Shown in pieces: positions 4,231 to 6,202 of a stretch of DNA of 6,202 nucleotides. A program made the position numbers and the translations under genes. Numbering within the stretch: the first letter of the stretch is position 1; each line of letters opens with the position of its first letter. This DNA comes from an uncultured Clostridia bacterium (lineage in GTDB: Bacteria > Bacillota > Clostridia > Oscillospirales > Acutalibacteraceae). The DNA is taken from contig CAJFUH010000123.1 in NCBI GenBank assembly GCA_904420155.1, positions 1 to 6,202 on the forward strand. Direction: 5' to 3'. Below the pieces are notes generated by a model. The model made no database searches and was not told the origin of the DNA. It saw only the letters and a program-made list of their open reading frames with translations.

Positions 4231-6202
4231 TTACTGGGACAGATAAGTCGATCCCTGCACAGACGGGCCCGGAAGCTCTGTGTTGTGCTGCACGTTGGCC
4301 CGCTCCGATTGTTTTTTCGATTTATGCACCACAGGAACCAGCGCGTGTTCCAAAACAGTATCAATGGTCTCCGCCGGAATAAACTGGATGGCATCTGTCA
4401 CTACCGGATCAAGGTCCGCCAAGTCGGGCTGATTCTCCTGAGAAATAATGATGGTTTTTACCCCGTTGCGATAAGCCGCCATGGATTTCTCTTTCAATCC
4501 GCCAATTGGCAAGACCCTACCCCGTAAAGTGATTTCACCGGTCATGGCAACCTCATGCCGAACCGGGATCCCACTAAGGGCTGACACCACAGCAGTCGCC
4601 ATGGCGATACCCGCGGACGGCCCATCTTTGGGAACCGCTCCTTCCGGCACATGGATGTGGATGTCACAAGTCTTATAGAAATCCGGCCGGATATGATAGG
4701 CTGCGGTACGGGTACGGACGCAGGTAATCGCCGTTTTTGCGGATTCTTTCATCACATCTCCCAAAGACCCGGTGAGTTCAATCTTTCCATTACCTTCCAT
4801 AACGGCTACCTCGATGGGCATGGTTTCTCCGCCCACAGAAGTCCACGCCAGCCCATTGACTAAGCCTACTTCGTCCTTCTTTCCTATCTCTTCCTTGCGA
4901 TACTTCTTGGGCCCTAACATCGGTTCCAGCTTCTTTTCATCGATAGTCAGGCGTTTTGCATCTCCAGCAACAATTTGCTTGGCGCATTTACGCAGTACAG
5001 AGGCAATGGTACGCTCTAAGTTGCGCACGCCGGCCTCCCGGGTATATCCGTCTATCAAGTCATGGATCGTTTTATCAGTAAACCGTACCATCTGCCCTGT
5101 TAATCCATGCTTTGCCATCTGTTTGGGAATCAAATGTTTTTTGGCAATATGGAATTTTTCTTCGTGGGTATAGCTGGATAGAGTAATCACATCCATACGG
5201 TCCAGCAAAGGAGCTGGAATAGCGCTATAATCGTTGGCTGTCGTTACAAAAAACACTTCGCTTAAATCGAAGGGAAGGTCAATATAGTGGTCATGAAACG
5301 TATTGTTCTGCTCCGCATCCAATACTTCCAGCAACGCTGATGTGGGGTCCCCCCGGAAATCATTGCCCAGCTTATCGATTTCATCCAGCAAAATCAAGGG
5401 GTTGCGTACATTCGCCTGTTGGATAGCGGCAATGATACGGCCCGGCATCGCCCCTATGTAGGTCTTCCGATGCCCCCGGATATCCGATTCATCCCGCACG
5501 CCCCCTAAAGCGACCCGTACATACTGGCAGCCAATAGCCTTAGCGATAGAACGGGCAATAGATGTCTTGCCCACGCCGGGGGGACCTACCAGACAAAGAA
5601 TCTGCCCTTTCATTTCCGGGGACAATTTACGAGCCGCCAACAGCTCAATAATCCGATCTTTTACCTTGGTGAGGCCATAATGATCCTTGTCCAATATTTT
5701 CTGTGCTTTTTTGAGATCGATATGAATATTAGACATCCGGTTCCACGGCAATTCCAGACAAGTGTCCAAATAATTGCGAACCACATTGGCCTCATGGGAA
5801 CCTACCGGCATCTTAAATAGGCGGTCGCATTCCTTCAGCAGTTTTTCTTCCACCTCGGGAACCAATTGTAACGCCAGGATTTTCCGTTTGAATTCCTGGG
5901 CCTCGTCCTGCGGATTGTCGCTTTCGCCCAGTTCTTCCGAAATAGCCTTCATCTGTTCCCTTAGATAATACTCTCTCTGATTCTCATCGATCTGTTCTTT
6001 GACTTTATTGCTGATCTCCGTTTCCAGTGCCAGGATCTGGATCTCATTATTTAAAATCCCCAACAACTTTTCTAGACGCCGTACCGGATGAGAATCGCAC
6101 AGAATTCTCTGTTTGCCTTCATAATCCTGTAAAACATTGGCGGCAATATAATCCGCCAATTTACCCGGGTCATTGCTGGACTGTACTCCGATTACCACAT
6201 CC
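4231..6202 (-). CDS. lon: ATP-dependent protease LonA, 5' end beyond the window
   Basis: LonA is a cytosolic hexameric AAA+ serine protease that degrades misfolded and selected regulatory proteins. About 656 residues are present; the first roughly 150 (most of the N-terminal substrate-recognition domain) lie past the right edge. The reading frame is open through position 6202, and the codon at 6198 is GTG preceded in frame by GAT, so it is an internal valine, not a start. Numbering from that valine: a helical region with QREYYLREQMKAI (74-86), Walker A GPPGVGKT (205-212), Walker B LILLDEID (268-275), sensor 1 FFVTTAND (316-323), a sensor 2 region TREAGVRNLER (386-396), then the protease domain. 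The catalytic dyad is S528 in PKDGPSAG and K571 in GGLKEK, 43 residues apart as in E. coli Lon. The gene ends with a polar tail of about 30 residues after the protease domain. It is upstream of engB and probably cotranscribed. Confidence 0.97.
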   Translation of the reverse strand, partial: DVVIGVQSSNDPGKLADYIAANVLQDYEGKQRILCDSHPVRRLEKLLGILNNEIQILALETEISNKVKEQIDENQREYYLREQMKAISEELGESDNPQDEAQEFKRKILALQLVPEVEEKLLKECDRLFKMPVGSHEANVVRNYLDTCLELPWNRMSNIHIDLKKAQKILDKDHYGLTKVKDRIIELLAARKLSPEMKGQILCLVGPPGVGKTSIARSIAKAIGCQYVRVALGGVRDESDIRGHRKTYIGAMPGRIIAAIQQANVRNPLILLDEIDKLGNDFRGDPTSALLEVLDAEQNNTFHDHYIDLPFDLSEVFFVTTANDYSAIPAPLLDRMDVITLSSYTHEEKFHIAKKHLIPKQMAKHGLTGQMVRFTDKTIHDLIDGYTREAGVRNLERTIASVLRKCAKQIVAGDAKRLTIDEKKLEPMLGPKKYRKEEIGKKDEVGLVNGLAWTSVGGETMPIEVAVMEGNGKIELTGSLGDVMKESAKTAITCVRTRTAAYHIRPDFYKTCDIHIHVPEGAVPKDGPSAGIAMATAVVSALSGIPVRHEVAMTGEITLRGRVLPIGGLKEKSMAAYRNGVKTIIISQENQPDLADLDPVVTDAIQFIPAETIDTVLEHALVPVVHKSKKQSERANVQHNTELPGPSVQGSTYLSQ

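Noticed and set aside
4203..4394. A 63-codon minus-strand frame across the end of lon and the lon-engB gap
   Set aside because: It is out of frame with lon, Arg- and Cys-rich without motifs, and it runs through the engB ribosome site region, so it looks like chance.
4772..5173. A 133-codon plus-strand open frame opposite lon
   Set aside because: It is antisense to the AAA+ and protease coding region of lon, and no domain is visible.
6196..6198. Position 6198 as the start of lon
   Set aside because: The codon is GTG and the frame continues open to the window edge (GAT before it). The encoded residues match an internal part of Lon, so the gene is simply cut by the window.

Overview
The window looks like ordinary chromosomal housekeeping DNA from a Gram-positive anaerobe, most likely a clostridial Firmicute (Bacillota). 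The grounds are the linkage of lon with the ribosome-assembly GTPase engB/ysxC, a YerC-type TrpR-like regulator, a YqeM-like methyltransferase, strong purine-rich Shine-Dalgarno sites, and GTG and TTG starts. Genus or family cannot be fixed from sequence reading alone. Every gene runs on the minus strand, so transcription goes from right to left. I see no mobile elements, CRISPR arrays, phage genes or defence genes.

Right block (6202 to 2275), in transcription order: the C-terminal four fifths or so of ATP-dependent protease LonA (its 5' end lies beyond the right edge), then GTPase EngB/YsxC after 40 bases, then diaminopimelate decarboxylase LysA. The engB stop codon lies directly against the lysA ribosome binding site. 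A 17-bp GC-rich hairpin at 2209-2249 ends this unit. LysA makes lysine from meso-diaminopimelate, while Lon and EngB serve protein turnover and 50S subunit assembly.

Middle block (2097 to 162): a second compact operon starts after the terminator and an AT-rich stretch. It encodes a small YerC/TrpR-like DNA-binding protein (TTG start), a class I SAM-dependent methyltransferase (GTG start, 4-base overlap with yerC), and the redox-activated chaperone Hsp33 (hslO, 2-base gap). The packing suggests translational coupling.

Left edge (152 to 1): ten bases after the hslO stop begins a near-consensus sigma-A promoter (TTGACT, 17 bases, TATGAT). It drives a tRNA-Val (anticodon UAC) whose 3' end is cut by the window edge. 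No hslO terminator fits before this promoter, so hslO transcripts probably run into the tRNA.

I found no previously undescribed system. The points most worth a second look are the re-called lysA start, the yerC-methyltransferase-hslO linkage, the tRNA promoter joined to the hslO end, and a perfect palindrome upstream of yerC.
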